A DNA stretch of 64,000 nt from assembly GCF_963678635.1 (NCBI RefSeq), contig NC_087063.1:64153290-64217289 (forward strand). Direction: 5' to 3'. Positions 1 to 9,908 of this stretch are shown one piece after another. The notes below the pieces were generated by a model. The model was given only the letters and a program-made list of their open reading frames with translations. It searched no databases and was not told the origin of the DNA. The stretch is from Symsagittifera roscoffensis (taxonomy: Eukaryota; Xenacoelomorpha; Acoela; Convolutidae). The stretch's first letter is position 1; each line of letters starts with the position of its first letter. The translations under genes were made by a program, and so were the position numbers.

Positions 1-260
1 AACAACAAAGTGATTTTCACAAAAAGACTAGTATTTAATCTTTGAAACAGTTGATGACATTAACAAAAGTATACAGCTGTGAGTACAAGATGGAAATTAA
101 GAAGAACACTTTAACCATACTTTCACAAAACTACAATTAAAAGATGTAATCCTTTAACGTTTTCTATTCAAATTCATGTCAGGTAAACTAACAGCATTGT
201 GTTTATAAAGCACAGAATTAAAGGCTACTGGCAAACTTAGGCTAAAATGTTTTCGTTTAG

Positions 261-868
261 ATTCACCCGTTCCGATTCGACGAGGGAGCAAGAAGTCACG
301 AGGCTGTGAAATTAGTGTGGAAGTTCTAGCAGCCCGCAACCTCCCTAACATAGCCAACGCAATAGTCATTCCAATAGTCGAAGTCGAAATTTTCCCCCAA
401 AACCAATCCAAACGGTTCGAAGCTTTCAAGGCCAGCAAGCGGTTAAACGGATTGACCCCTATCTGGAAAAACGCCAGTGTGTTCTGGTCTGTTCAGAGCG
501 CCGAACTCTCATTTCTACGATTCACTCTTTACCACAAAGATATAATATTAGACTTAGATCCAACATTTGTAGCTCAAGCGACTATTCCGCTAACAAGTGT
601 GCGAAACGGCATTCGTTGTGTGCAGTTGGAAAACGAGTTCTCGGTTCCGATTCCTCTCGCAAAATTACTCGTGTATGTGAATGTTGACTGGAAACGATGC
701 CCGACGTCCTTCGATCCAAGCTCGTCGCCTATTTCGAATTCAAGGACTTGTTTGCTGTTAAACTGCGACGAATACTCTTCAGATTCAGATAAATCGTCGC
801 CTCAGAGTGGCAATACTTTGAAACAAGAAAACGGAAAGAGCAAAAAACTGTTCCCGAAGAAGAAATGA
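261..868 (+). CDS. Plcg: 3' terminal exon of a PLC-gamma-like phosphoinositide phospholipase C (C2 domain and tail)
   Basis: The frame is open from an acceptor-like tttcgtttag at 251-260 to a TGA at 866-868, about 201 residues. Residues 16-130 read as a PLC C2 domain: ISVEVLAARNLPN, then VEVEIF, NGLTPIW, LSFLRFTLYHKD, FVAQATIPL and LAKLLVYVNV. The order and wording fit gamma-type PLC better than beta or delta (family knowledge: the gamma C2 has ISIEVLGARHLP and FLAQATFP at these places). The enzyme cleaves PIP2 to IP3 and diacylglycerol at the plasma membrane. The C2 sits after the catalytic X/Y barrel, whose exons would lie left of the window. The tail is Ser-rich and ends in a Lys cluster (KSKKLFPKKK). 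The first codon is split, so the upstream intron would be phase 1. The acceptor is inferred; the gamma assignment rests on this domain only. Confidence 0.82.
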
Positions 869-1715
869 AATTTTCAATGAAGGTTTATAATGGCAAATAT
901 TTCAATTTAAATTAGATTTAGAAATTTTTTGCAGGCGCTAAAATGATTAGGAAACAAAAGTAGTCGGCCTCTGTGCAAGTATCGCAGAAGATATCACCAG
1001 TTTTGTTGCAAAAAAAATTTTAAAATGAAGGAAGGACTGAAAGTGAGCTTTAAAAAAACGTTTGACTTTATAAGCGCATTATAAATGAACTTTCAAGGCG
1101 TTCACGGTTTTAAAATCAATGAAGATGACGTTTTGACCCAGTCTTGTCTACAGAGCAAAACTTCAAAATATATTTTTTTTCAACACTCATTTCCTTGAAA
1201 TTTTATAACTTCGATCGAATTACGACTGGTAGATTTCTTTAAATGATAAATGAATCCATACATTCTGAATTAAGAACTTAAAATAAACTTTTCTTTTTTC
1301 CAAGGAAACGTTATTTAGTTCTTCCGACACTCGAATAAAGCGAAAGATTTATTCTCGGTGCAGTTTTTCTTTATTCAGTCAATTTTCGCCGATCGAAATA
1401 ATAGTTTTCGGCAAATTGTTTTTTACCCCATTGAAGACATCAACTTTCTGAGTTGAAATGTAAAAAGATACCTTACCTCCAATTATTTTTGTTAAGTTCT
1501 GGACTAAATTATGCGCGCTTTGAAGAATTTATTCATATTGCTGCGAGCGTAACACAAATTATTTATGCGTTTATGCGTGGCAAACTATCCCGCACACCAA
1601 AGTTGTTCCAAATTGAATTGGGCCTAGCTAATTGGTCGTATTAATTCCGTACGACTCAAAATTTTAACCTTTGATTTTGTCCATATTTTACAGATTTTCA
1701 ATGCTTTCTTTTCCT
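869..1715. other. 3' UTR and intergenic stretch after the PLC exon
   Basis: No gene is seen here. An AATAAA lies at 1334-1339, 466 bases after the stop codon, and could serve the PLC transcript; an ATAAAT variant occurs near 1081. The short open frame at 1453-1644 has no recognisable content. Confidence 0.35.
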
Positions 1716-2110
1716 AAAAGAATTCTGATATACGAGCAGTCTTCTTGTTGTTCTGACTTTTGTAACGAAAGTAACGGAATATTTGTGCTTGGGGTGGGTT
1801 TTTTTCTTCAGACAAATTTCGACTTTTTACCTTCATTCGAAAGCTATTGTTGTCTTGATCTTAAACTTGAAAGATTATTTTACCTGTCATCATTTTTAGT
1901 AAAATTTTGGGGGTTTTAAATTGCCATTTTGGGACAATTAACGCGCGATATATTTCTCGCTATGAACGCGTAAGCGGAGATTTAATCCGTCTAAAAAATT
2001 GCTCCAAATTGGTTCGAGGAAGCTTATATGCCATAAATGGTATGTTAACAGGAGCAAAACTTATCGTTTCTATTAATGTGACGTGTGGGGGATGCTTTTA
2101 CAAAAAGTAT
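1716..2110 (-). repeat. Dispersed repeat R4, copy 1
   Basis: This stretch shows, in reverse orientation, the block also found at 50670-51040 and 55395-55795. Shared landmarks are aaagtaacggaatatttg, the gggtgggttttttcttcaga stretch, gggacaattaacgcgcgat and gcgtaagcggagat. A shorter piece lies at 54850-55130 and an inverted pair at 7985-8340. No coding content or terminal inverted repeats were identified, so the class is unknown; it may be a non-autonomous transposon. Confidence 0.6.
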
Positions 2111-2746
2111 CAAGTGAAAAAAAATTCTATTTTATTTAGATTTTTCATGTTGTTACGGCTCCATATACCTTAAAAGCAATATTCAGTTGATACAAGAAGT
2201 CTTGTTTTGCTTTGCAATCGGCGTTGGTTGCTGGGCAAGTAACACAGACTAATTTTGCACGCGAAAAATATTTTTTGAAATTTTTTGTTTGGGTATTAAT
2301 TCATTTTGCGGTTAAAAAATAAACTGTTTGGGGGCAGTTTCAAAATTTTTCGAAAAAATGTTTGTTTTCACATTAAAAAATGCTAGTCATACAATTTCCA
2401 TGTATTGAATTTTAATGATAAGCATTTTTTTTGACAAAAAATTTTTCTTTTTTATGACGATACATCGATTATTCTGCCAAAACAAGCAAAAAAATACATT
2501 GAAAATGCGATGACATCAATTTATCAAAACTTATTGTATTTGTATGATTATTACATTTTCAAAGACTTAGTTTATGGAAATGTAGGACTAGGATTTTTGT
2601 TCTATGGAGGTCAACCAAGTATGAGACCAAGTATATTTGTCATGGCTTAATTAGTCCGCCAATTTGTAAGTGAGGAAGCATAAAGAGAACATTTTTTCTA
2701 AGTATCACAAACAGAAATAATTTTTGAAAGGTAGGTTGAAGTAAGA
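2111..2746. other. Intergenic AT-rich sequence, no gene seen
   Basis: It holds poly-T and poly-A runs and, near 2380-2450, fragments like atgctagtcatac and tgataagcattttttt that recur as an internal motif in the element at 47507-48300. Nothing else is supported. Confidence 0.3.
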
Positions 2747-2754
2747 AAAAATGG

Positions 2755-2990
2755 GGCTCTTTTCCAGCTCCCCCCTTTGATTTTTTTCTGAAATTCACTG
2801 CATGAAAGTCTATTTAAAATGAATTTTCATGAAGTGAACTGCATCAAAACTTGTCAGCGTGAACAGGTGAACAGGTGAACAGGTGAACAAATTCTTACTA
2901 CATTTCTTAAATGAAAAATGCCGTGTGAATACTTTTTGAACAGCTTTGTTTTGTTCTTTTACGAGGGGGGTGGGAAACTGGAAAAGAGCC
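2755..2990. mobile_element. Complete MITE (family 3) with perfect 8-bp target duplication
   Basis: The termini are GGCTCTTTTCCAG at the left and the inverted CTGGAAAAGAGCC at the right. The same 8 bases, AAAAATGG, lie immediately outside both ends (2747-2754 and 2991-2998). It is 236 bp with no coding capacity, so it must be moved by a transposase encoded elsewhere. A short internal tandem repeat (gtgaacag, three times) sits at about 2861-2887. An 8-bp duplication is typical of hAT-like transposases, but the superfamily is an inference. Confidence 0.85.
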
Positions 2991-2998
2991 AAAAATGG

Positions 2999-3617
2999 GT
3001 CTTCTTTTATTACTCCATGTGATTTTTGGTTTGTTTTGTAAATTAATTTGGCGAGTCAACTAGTGTTTATAATCGAAACATGTGTTAATAATTGCTTTCG
3101 TATTTTTTCTACTCCCCTTCAATTTAAGGTTTTCTGTTTCATAGTTGAATTATGAGGAAAAAGAAAAACTGATGGAAAAAGAAAAACTGATCCCAGGAGG
3201 GAGGGTGGTGGGCCAGGGAGGGGGAGAAAATGCAGTGGAAGTGAACTATTTGTTTCTCTATGTCAGCGCGCACAAAAAGCTGCCCACCAACGGATTACTA
3301 GCAAAAAACAGTACCTCTTAACAGCACTGAGTAAGAATTGAAAAGGCTTAGTGTCTTGTTTCGAAAACTATTTGACAGAAATGACCTAAATGACCTTTGT
3401 GATTAGCACGTGATTACTGAAAAATTCGTTAAATTAATGACTCATTGCCCGCCATTTTCTGGCTAAGGAGCTTATCCAGAAGTCACGCGACTGCCAAAGT
3501 TTGTAACGAAGCAATTTTGGGAACAATTCAAACCAAGCACCTAGTATTATACGGAACCAATTCCTCTAAAAGAAATATAGAATAACCAAGCAGTAATCAA
3601 TTCCCTCATTAAATAAA
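2999..3617 (+). promoter_or_regulatory. Upstream region and 5' UTR of the modular repeat gene
   Basis: This is the stretch before the start codon at 3618. An in-frame TAA lies 24 bases upstream of the ATG, so translation cannot begin earlier in this frame. A tandem gaaaaagaaaaactgat pair (about 3157-3191) and a purine-rich block (3195-3230) precede it. No TATA box or initiator could be chosen with confidence. Confidence 0.35.
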
Positions 3618-3864
3618 ATGGCCGACCGATTTGGACGTCGGCACTCGACAGGAGGACCTGGGCAGGGCTCATACGGCAGCATGGTCCAGCAGGGAGGAGG
3701 GGGAGGTTATTCTACTTTTCCCAGATCAATGAGAGGGCGAATGGGGAGGAGGGGACAGTCGATGCAAAGGGTCGCTGGCAATGGGATGGGGGAGCGCGGA
3801 GGTTATAGGAGGTCATCCAGTCTGGGTCAAGGGGATGTTCCAGGCGGACCAGAGTGCTATCTAG
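3618..3864 (+). CDS. Modular repeat gene, exon 1 (start codon; Gly/Arg/Ser-rich N terminus)
   Basis: The ATG at 3618 has an A at -3 and G at +4 and an in-frame TAA 24 bases upstream. The 82 complete codons read MADRFGRRHSTGG at the start, then a Gly-rich stretch and Arg/Gly/Ser clusters (RSMRGRMGRRGQSMQ, GGYRRSSSLGQG). There is no signal peptide or membrane segment, so the product is probably intracellular. The exon ends at CTAG|GTAAAC, leaving one base of the next codon (phase 1). The base composition is much richer in G than its surroundings, as expected for coding DNA here. I do not recognise the protein. Its head resembles intrinsically disordered RGG-type or cytoskeletal linker regions, but that is a composition argument only. 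Confidence 0.75.
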
Positions 3865-4266
3865 GTAAACACTTTCTCAGCGAGTGACAAATTTTTCACA
3901 TCTCTGGTTTTTATACGCACTTGGATTCTTTCACCCATGAAACTAATTAAATTTTTTCAGCATAGGTTGATATAAGGGAGAGTTTCATTTTACAGACCTC
4001 TCAGTTTTTTGAATTTAGCTAAAACGAGTTATCCTTTCAAGAATGATAATAATCATAGCTACCCAGCAAATTATACTTACACACCCATATATTACTAGGC
4101 TTGGTGGCTTGGCTATAAAGGGAAAGACCTAAATCGTGTCAATGAGAACAATATAACAGTTGCTTGCCAAACCAGCAAAAATTTAGTTTGTTTTTGTTAG
4201 ACTAGACTATCAATGGGTGAAACTTGAAAAACAGCACAATTAAAAACTGTTTTTTTTTTATTTCAG
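3865..4266 (+). other. Intron 1 of the modular repeat gene
   Basis: The 402-bp interval begins GTAAAC and ends with a long T run and TTTCAG. It contains no other gene. Confidence 0.65.
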
Positions 4267-4319
4267 AGGAGACCACACGCACTATTCGCACAGTGAAGAG
4301 GACAGAGGTTCCGGCTGAT
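4267..4319 (+). CDS. Modular repeat gene, exon 2
   Basis: The exon lies between tttttttttatttcag and the donor GTAAGA at 4320. It is 53 bp. Joined to exon 1 through the split GAG codon it reads EETTRTIRTVKRTEVPAD and ends in phase 0, which is the phase used by all later exons. The basic, Thr-rich segment has no recognised domain. The following intron is about 17.9 kb and holds most of the transposons in the left third of the window. Confidence 0.72.
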
Positions 4320-4814
4320 GTAAGACAATGTTTTAATAAATGCAACTATTACATGGATTAATTAGTACTGATGCAGACAGTTGGATTGAATGTAAATTTT
4401 CCATGGCACAATTTTTCCAAAAAATTAAAATTATCTTAAGTTATTGCTTTTTCGCTACTTTTCACTCCTAGAACTTTCAAATATTTTATTTTCACAGCTG
4501 AGAGTTTTTGGTGTTTCCCCACATGCATCTCCCCCACAAGCACCTCGTTACGCCATGAAACTGATGCTTATGCGAGGAGAGGAAAAATATTAACAGTCCA
4601 TCGTTGTCTTAGGTGTTAATATGGCTAACTGTGTGATGCTACGATCTGCAAAGAATGAACAAAAGATGTGACAAGAATTTTTACTTTGCTCACTTTGCTG
4701 AGTTTTATTGCAATATGTGGAAGAGGGCGGATTTTCAAAAAAAATTTGAAAGATTTGTCATTAATTTTTAAGTCGACCAATTTGATTTTCCGAGCGCTCC
4801 CAACTTACTATGAG
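4320..4814 (+). other. First part of intron 2, no gene
   Basis: Sequence from the donor to the first MITE. Near 4520-4570 there is a piece of the family-2 MITE end (acctcgttacgccatgaaactgatgc); otherwise nothing is recognised. Confidence 0.4.
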
Positions 4815-5351
4815 CAGGGGCGGATTTAGGGGAGGTGTAATGACATCCATTTTAGGCCAACCAACCTTAAAATTTTTCTAAAGGCGCCTTCGGCCCCAAT
4901 ATATACAATTTTTGAAAGGGAGTGCGCGCCGAAAAACGCAGTTTTTTGGTCGAAATTTTCAAAAACTGCCTGCAGCTCTAAATTTTTCTTCAGAAATCGC
5001 TCTTTATAGTGTTCTAGGGGCCGGGAAAATGAAATAAGTCAATCTAAAAAATGGCACTTTTCTAGTTCCCCCCTTTCAAAAAACCGAGTTTTAGGTTTGT
5101 TTTACGTGTTATTACGGCTAAAGGCGTGATGTTACGCTGTAAAGTATAAAGAACATATCTGTTCACAGTTGTCGATTTGTTCACCATGCCAATTTTCCTT
5201 GCTTTATGACAACGTTAAATAAATTTTCTAAAACTGAATTTGAAAGGGGGAGAGGAAACTGGAAATAAGGAAACAAGCCAAAAAAGATTTGACAAAATTT
5301 TCGAAAAATTGTTGAAAGTCCCCCACTCGAGAAAATCCTAGATTCACCCCG
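4815..5351. mobile_element. GGGGCGGAT-type MITE with a family-1 MITE nested inside
   Basis: The left end caggggcggatttagg (from 4815) is matched by the inverted cctagattcaccccgg at the right end (to 5351). Between them, about 5052-5278, lies a degenerate family-1 MITE in reverse orientation, recognised by cttttctagttcccccc, the gtgatgttacgctgtaaag block and gaggaaactggaaat. The insertion order is therefore outer element first, family 1 second. Internal landmarks such as the aaaggcgccttcggcc block recur at 47, 50, 54 and 56 kb. Confidence 0.6.
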
Positions 5352-5611
5352 GATTATAAGGACCCTATTTTGATCTAAATTTTCTGCGTGTTTTGACTTT
5401 TTTCGGAAATTTTTGAGAAAGGAGTTGGGTTTTCTTGAAGCGCGGTTCAGTTTCAAAAGTTGTAGTATTGTGCACTGAAGGCGCCCTCAGAAGATAGCCT
5501 TATAGGGTTTATCATTAGGGGTTTTACTGCTTAGAGAAACAAAAATATCATATTCGATTTTTAATAGGTTAGAACTGATTATTTTGTTATTTGGTAGAGA
5601 CTGTCTGACCA

Positions 5612-5826
5612 GGCTCTTTTCCAGTTTCCCCCCTTTCAAATTCAATTTTGAAAAGTCTATTTAACGTTGTCATAATGCAATGAAATTTGGCGTGGTGAAC
5701 AAACCGACAATTTTGAACAGATTTGTTCTTCATGCTTTACAGCGTAACATCACGCGTTTAGCTGTAATAACACGTAAAACAAACACAAAACTCGGTTCTG
5801 TGAAAGGGGGGAACTGGTAAAGAGCC
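5612..5826. mobile_element. Family-1 MITE, complete
   Basis: This 215-bp element runs from GGCTCTTTTCCAGTTTCCCC to the inverted aactggtaaagagcc. The inner part is shared with the copies at 6079, 7421 and 8839. The eight bases on either side are TCTGACCA and AACGACCA, which share GACCA and may be a decayed 8-bp target duplication. There is no coding capacity. Confidence 0.7.
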
Positions 5827-6078
5827 AACGACCATATGTTAGAGTATTATCTATGGAATTTTGGTACCAGTAGAACACGGTAATATAATATTTTGAGAGC
5901 CTAATTTTTCATGTATAACAAAGACGTAGGTTCTTGTACATTTAAACTCTAGTTTTGAAAAACTATTTCTATGGTGGCATAATGTAATGAAATTTGTCAT
6001 GCTTAATAACCTAAATATTGTGAACACAATTGTTTTTCATATCTTACCTCGTTACATCACGCATTCAGCCATTAATTC

Positions 6079-6291
6079 GGCTCTTTTCCAGTTTCCCCCC
6101 TTTCAAATTCAGTTTTGAAAAGTCTCTTTAACGTTTTCATAATGCAATGAAATTTGGCGTGGTGAACAAATCGACAATTCTGAACAGATTTGTTCTTCAT
6201 ACTTTACAGCGTAACATCACGCGTTTAGCCATAATAACACGTAAATCAAGCATTTAACTCGGTATTTTGAAAGGGGGGACTGGAAAAGAGC
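6079..6291. mobile_element. Family-1 MITE within a locally duplicated segment
   Basis: Same ends and body as the copy at 5612. The sequence to its right (ataataggacaactaaaat, then a family-3 fragment with cacgcagtgttgcgtgtaag) matches the right flank of the copy at 7421, so a unit of about 350 bp was duplicated locally. Confidence 0.65.
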
Positions 6292-6326
6292 ATAATAGGA
6301 CAACTAAAATTATCAAAAAATCAGGC

Positions 6327-6861
6327 TTTTTTTCAGTTTTCCACCCATCTCGTAAAATTGTAAAATCAAACTGTTTAAAAATTGTTTACACGCAGTGTTG
6401 CGTGTAAGAAATGCTGTAAAATCTTGTTCACTGTTCACGCTGACACATTTTAATGCAGTTTTTTAAATTCAATTTGGAAAAGCGGCTCTTTTTCCTTTTC
6501 TCCTCCACCTGCAAATTTTTACATGTAAATTTGTTGACCACATTGTCCGACTGTAATGAAAATTTACATACGGACTATTAAAGCCACGACAAACATATTT
6601 TGTCTTCATACTCAACCTCGTAAAACCACTCGTTACACATATATATTGAAGCTCGTGTGAGGTGGGGGAAGTAAAAAGAGCCTGAAAAGCTTATTTAACG
6701 TTGTCATAATGCAATGAAAGTTGGCATGGTGAACACATCGACAACTGTGAACAGATTTGTTCTTCATACTTTACAGCGTAACATCATGCATTTAGCCGTA
6801 ATAACACGTACAGCAAACATAAAACTCGGTATTTTGAAAGGGAGGAAACTGGAAAAGAGCC
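6327..6861. mobile_element. Nested MITE cluster: family-3 fragment and family-1 remnant with a family-2 element inserted
   Basis: A reversed family-3 fragment occupies about 6327-6480. A complete family-2 element lies at 6484-6682, with GGCTCTTTTTCC at the left and gtaaaaagagcc at the right. It is flanked by GGAAAAGC and TGAAAAGC, an 8-bp duplication with one mismatch. The duplicated sequence belongs to a family-1 copy that resumes as cttatttaacgttgtcat and ends ggaaaagagcc at 6861. Family 2 therefore inserted into family 1. Confidence 0.65.
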
Positions 6862-6964
6862 CAAAAAAAACATTTAAAATAGATCTTCAGATATTGAGTT
6901 TGATAAAAATCAAGATGGGGACTGGAAAAGAGCTAAGACTTGTAGCCTTTTATAACCAAATGCG

Positions 6965-7386
6965 GGCTCTTTTTCCTCCCCCCCCCCCACCTCACACAAA
7001 CATGAATTTTACGGTGTATGGTGTAACGAGTGATTTTACAAGGTTTGTTATGAGGACCAAATATGTTTTTCAAAGCCTTATCAGTCCGTATGTCAATTTT
7101 CATAACAATTGAACAATGTGAAAAATTTTTTTTGTTTGGTAAAATTTTGCAGGTAGGGGGAAAGGAAAAAGAGCCCGGCTCTTTTTCTTTTCCCCCCCCA
7201 CCTCATTCAAACATGAATTTTATGGTCTAACGAGTGGTTTTACAAGGTTAATTATGAAGAGCAAATATGCTTGTTATGGCCTAATTAGTCTGCATGTCGA
7301 TTTTCACGACAATCGGACAAAATGAACAGTAACTTCAAATATAAAAATTTGCAGGTGGGGGGGAAAAGGAAAAAGAGCTAAGAGCC
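6965..7386. mobile_element. Head-to-tail dimer of two family-2 MITEs sharing one 8-bp target duplication
   Basis: Unit 1 (6965-7175) and unit 2 (7177-7386) are in the same orientation and separated by one C. Each starts GGCTCTTTTTC and ends with aaaaagagc. CAAATGCG lies directly outside both outer ends (6957-6964 and 7387-7394). A perfect 8-bp repeat around the pair suggests either that the dimer moved as one unit or that one copy inserted exactly at the tip of the other. A poly-C run is present in each left arm. Confidence 0.75.
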
Positions 7387-7420
7387 CAAATGCGTCCATA
7401 ATGCTACCATTTATTTTTTT

Positions 7421-7984
7421 GGCTCTTTTCCAGTTCCCCCTTTCAAATTCAATTTTGAAACGTTGTCACAATGCGATGAAATTTGGCGTGGTGAACAAAT
7501 CGACAATTCTGAACAGATTTGTTCTTCATACTTTACAGCGTAAAATCACGCATTTAGCCGTGGAAACACGTAAAACAAGCATAAAACTCGGTATTTTGAA
7601 AGGGGGGACTGGAAAAGAGCCTAATAGGACTAAAATCATCAAAAAAGTAGTTTTTTTTTTCAGTTTTCCATCCCCCTCGTAAAATTGTAAAATCAAACTG
7701 TTAAGAAATTGTTTACACGCAGTGTTGCGTGTAAGAAATGCTGTAAAATTTTGTTCACTTGTTCACGCTGACACGTTTCAAAACTCGGTACTTTGAAAGG
7801 GGGGGAAGTGGAAAAGAGCCATTTTTTTTCAACTTTTTGTCTCACCTTTTTTAGAGTTGTTTTTTGTTTAATTATGACTGAACGCGGAATGTTAAGATGA
7901 AAAGTGCGTAGAACAAATGTGTTAACAATTGTTAGTTTTTTCACCATGCCAAGTTTTACTGCGTTACGACAATTTTAAAAACAT
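7421..7984. mobile_element. Family-1 MITE (7421-7621) followed by family-3 and family-1 fragments
   Basis: The complete copy at 7421-7621 runs from ggctcttttccagttcccc to ggactggaaaagagcc. From about 7640 a family-3 fragment with gtttacacgcagtgttgcg follows. From about 7779 there is a family-1 terminus (gaagtggaaaagagcc), then a reversed, degenerate family-1 body to about 7980. Confidence 0.6.
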
Positions 7985-8340
7985 ATATTGTTCCAAGCTT
8001 TAGTAACAAAAGTAACGGAATATTTGTACTCGTGGTGGGTTTTTTCTTCGGAACACAGCTTGTGGTTTCTTTTAAATGGTGTGGGGGATAAATTTCGCAA
8101 AAGTCTCAAATTAGAAAAAATATATATATATTTTTAATTTGAAATTTTTTCCAAAAATCATCCCTCCACACGCCATATATAAAAACCATACGCCACATTC
8201 CGAAGAAAAAATCCAACCCGAGCACAAATATTCTGTTACTTTCGTTACGAAGTCGGAACGATAATTTTCTTTAACATTGTCGTAACGCAATAAAACTTGG
8301 CATGGTGAAGCAGTCTTGATACGAGCAGTCTTGTTCAAAG
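7985..8340. repeat. Imperfect inverted repeat of R4 ends
   Basis: The left arm (about 7995-8090) reads gtaacggaatatttgtact, then the gtgggttttttcttcgga stretch. The right arm (about 8155-8260) is its inverted counterpart, with ccgaagaaaaaatccaacc and gagcacaaatattctgttac. The two arms flank an AT-rich loop and could form a long hairpin. The sequence belongs to the R4 family seen at 1.7, 50.7 and 55.4 kb. Confidence 0.55.
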
Positions 8341-8518
8341 TTGAATTTGAAACGTGGGGGATGTGGGTGGAAAAGAACCGCTATTTTGAAATAGGAAGAC
8401 CAAATCTAAAAGGGAGTAGGCTCTCTTTCATTCCCCCCCACGCTTAAATTCATTCATATTGGTGCTGTATGAAATACTTGTTTGAGTCCTCCCCCCCTCT
8501 GCTCCTATGTTAAACTTT

Positions 8519-8557
8519 TAAAATAATTTTTAAATAATTTTTAAATAATTTTTAAAA
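8519..8557. repeat. Short tandem repeat, aataatttttaa unit
   Basis: The 12-bp unit aataatttttaa is repeated about three times in succession. Confidence 0.75.
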
Positions 8558-8573
8558 GGAATACTAGTCAGTT

Positions 8574-8745
8574 GTGTTTGACTGCAATTTGACGAACAGG
8601 ATTGTTTTAGCACCCGAACATGCCTCCATCAGAACGCGGGTCACACAGAACGCGGAGTCCGAGTGGTTCCCAAGTATGCCTGCTGCTCTTAAACATTTAC
8701 ACAAATATGGTGGATTTATTATAAGGCTTATAAGATATCTATATT
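8574..8745. other. GC-richer, coding-like stretch of unknown origin
   Basis: This block is less AT-rich than its surroundings and is open on both strands (8574-8939 on +, 8564-8761 on -). Neither translation matches a family I know. It may be a captured gene or transposon fragment. It has no clear splice signals and sits just before a family-2 MITE. Confidence 0.25.
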
Positions 8746-9150
8746 TGGCTCTTGCCCCCACCTCAGAGAAGCAAAAGTTTTATGGTGTAACAGGGGGCTT
8801 TACCAGGTTAATTATGAAGATCAAATATATTTTTTATGGGCTCTTTTCCAGTCCCCCCCCCCTTTTCAAAATACCGAGTTTTATGTTTGATTTACGTGTT
8901 ATTGCGGCTAAATGCGTGATGTTACGCTGTAAAGTTTGAAGAACAAATCTGTTCACAGTTATCGATTTGTTCAACACGCCAAATTTCATTGCATTATGAC
9001 AACGTTAAATAAGCTTTTCAAAAATAATTTTGAAAGGGGGGGGGGAACTGGAAAAGAGCCTTTTTATGTTCTATTAAGTCAGCATGACAATTATTGAAAA
9101 AATCGGACAGTGTGAACAAAAACTTAGTTGGTAAAATTCGCATGGGGGGA
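8742..9150. mobile_element. Family-2 MITE split by a family-1 MITE with perfect TSD
   Basis: The outer family-2 copy begins at about 8745 (ggctcttgcccccacctc) and resumes after 9068. The inner family-1 copy spans 8839-9060 and is complete, with GGCTCTTTTCCAG at the left and CTGGAAAAGAGCC at the right. TTTTTATG occurs directly on both sides (8831-8838 and 9061-9068), a perfect 8-bp duplication. This gives the insertion order directly: family 1 landed in family 2 here, the reverse of 6484-6682. Confidence 0.8.
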
Positions 9151-9257
9151 AAGAGTTGTTACATTTTCATATAGTTATATTTTCATATTTTTTGTAAAAA
9201 TGGGCCTCCACAGTTGGGCTCATGTTTTGTGAAATCAGATGAATCATCCGAGTTTTG

Positions 9258-9741
9258 GGCACTTTTTCTACTCCCCCACCTCACATGGGCGTCAGTTTGG
9301 TGTAACGAGTGGTTTACAAGGCTAGTGATGAAGACCAAATATGTTTTTCATGTCCTAATTAGAAGACTGCAAGTCAATTTTCGTAGTCGTCGGAGAATGC
9401 AATCAATAATTTTACTTAAAAAAGTTTGCAGGTGGGGGAAAATAAAAATCGCCAAACTAGGTATTTTTTATTAATAATTTTGAAACGTTTTGGAAGTTTT
9501 TTGCAAGATTTTTCTCTTTTTTTTTTGAAGTTTTCAGAATGCTGGTACAAATGAAGCCCCCCCCCCCCCCCCCCCAATTCACGCCAACTTCAACTTATTA
9601 GTGTAACGAGTTGTTTTACGAGGACCAAATATGTTTGTCGTGGCCTTATTAGTCTGTATGTAAATTTTTATAATAATCGGACAATGTGGTCAACAAACTT
9701 ACATGTAAAAATTTGCAGGCGGGGGGAAAAGGAAAAAGAGC
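9258..9741. mobile_element. Two family-2 MITE copies, degenerate (9258-9455 and about 9557-9741)
   Basis: Each retains ggtgtaacgagtggt-like or gtgtaacgagttgtt inner sequence, the ccaaatatgttt block and a gtttgcaggtgggggaa or gcaggcggggggaaaagg right arm. The second copy begins with a run of more than 20 C residues (about 9557-9578). Confidence 0.6.
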
Positions 9742-9811
9742 CCAAATGAACAAATGACCGCTGGTCTCTTTTTCTTTTGCTCCACGTTTAATGGCCTACA
9801 AAGACTTCAGT

Positions 9812-9908
9812 GGGGGATTTTTTTACTCTTCTCCAGTTGCCCCATTGATTTTTTAAAAGAATGTCCTAATAATTTTGTCATGTTATAAACTGCATTAAAA
9901 TGTATCAG
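9812..9908. mobile_element. Left half of a family-3 MITE interrupted by the BEL/Pao insertion
   Basis: The sequence ttactcttctccagttgcc and the aaactgcattaaaatgtatcag stretch match the family-3 body. The match stops at the BEL LTR end (9909). The other side of the BEL element (17519-17555) carries the family-3 right arm (gtgggggtagtgaaactgg). The retrotransposon therefore landed inside this MITE. Confidence 0.55.

Noticed and set aside
154-438. 94-residue minus-strand frame over the PLC exon
   Set aside because: Antisense shadow of the C2 coding sequence.
2861-2890. Three gtgaacag repeats considered as a CRISPR-like or iteron array
   Set aside because: Contiguous short tandem copies inside a MITE, with no spacers, in an animal genome.
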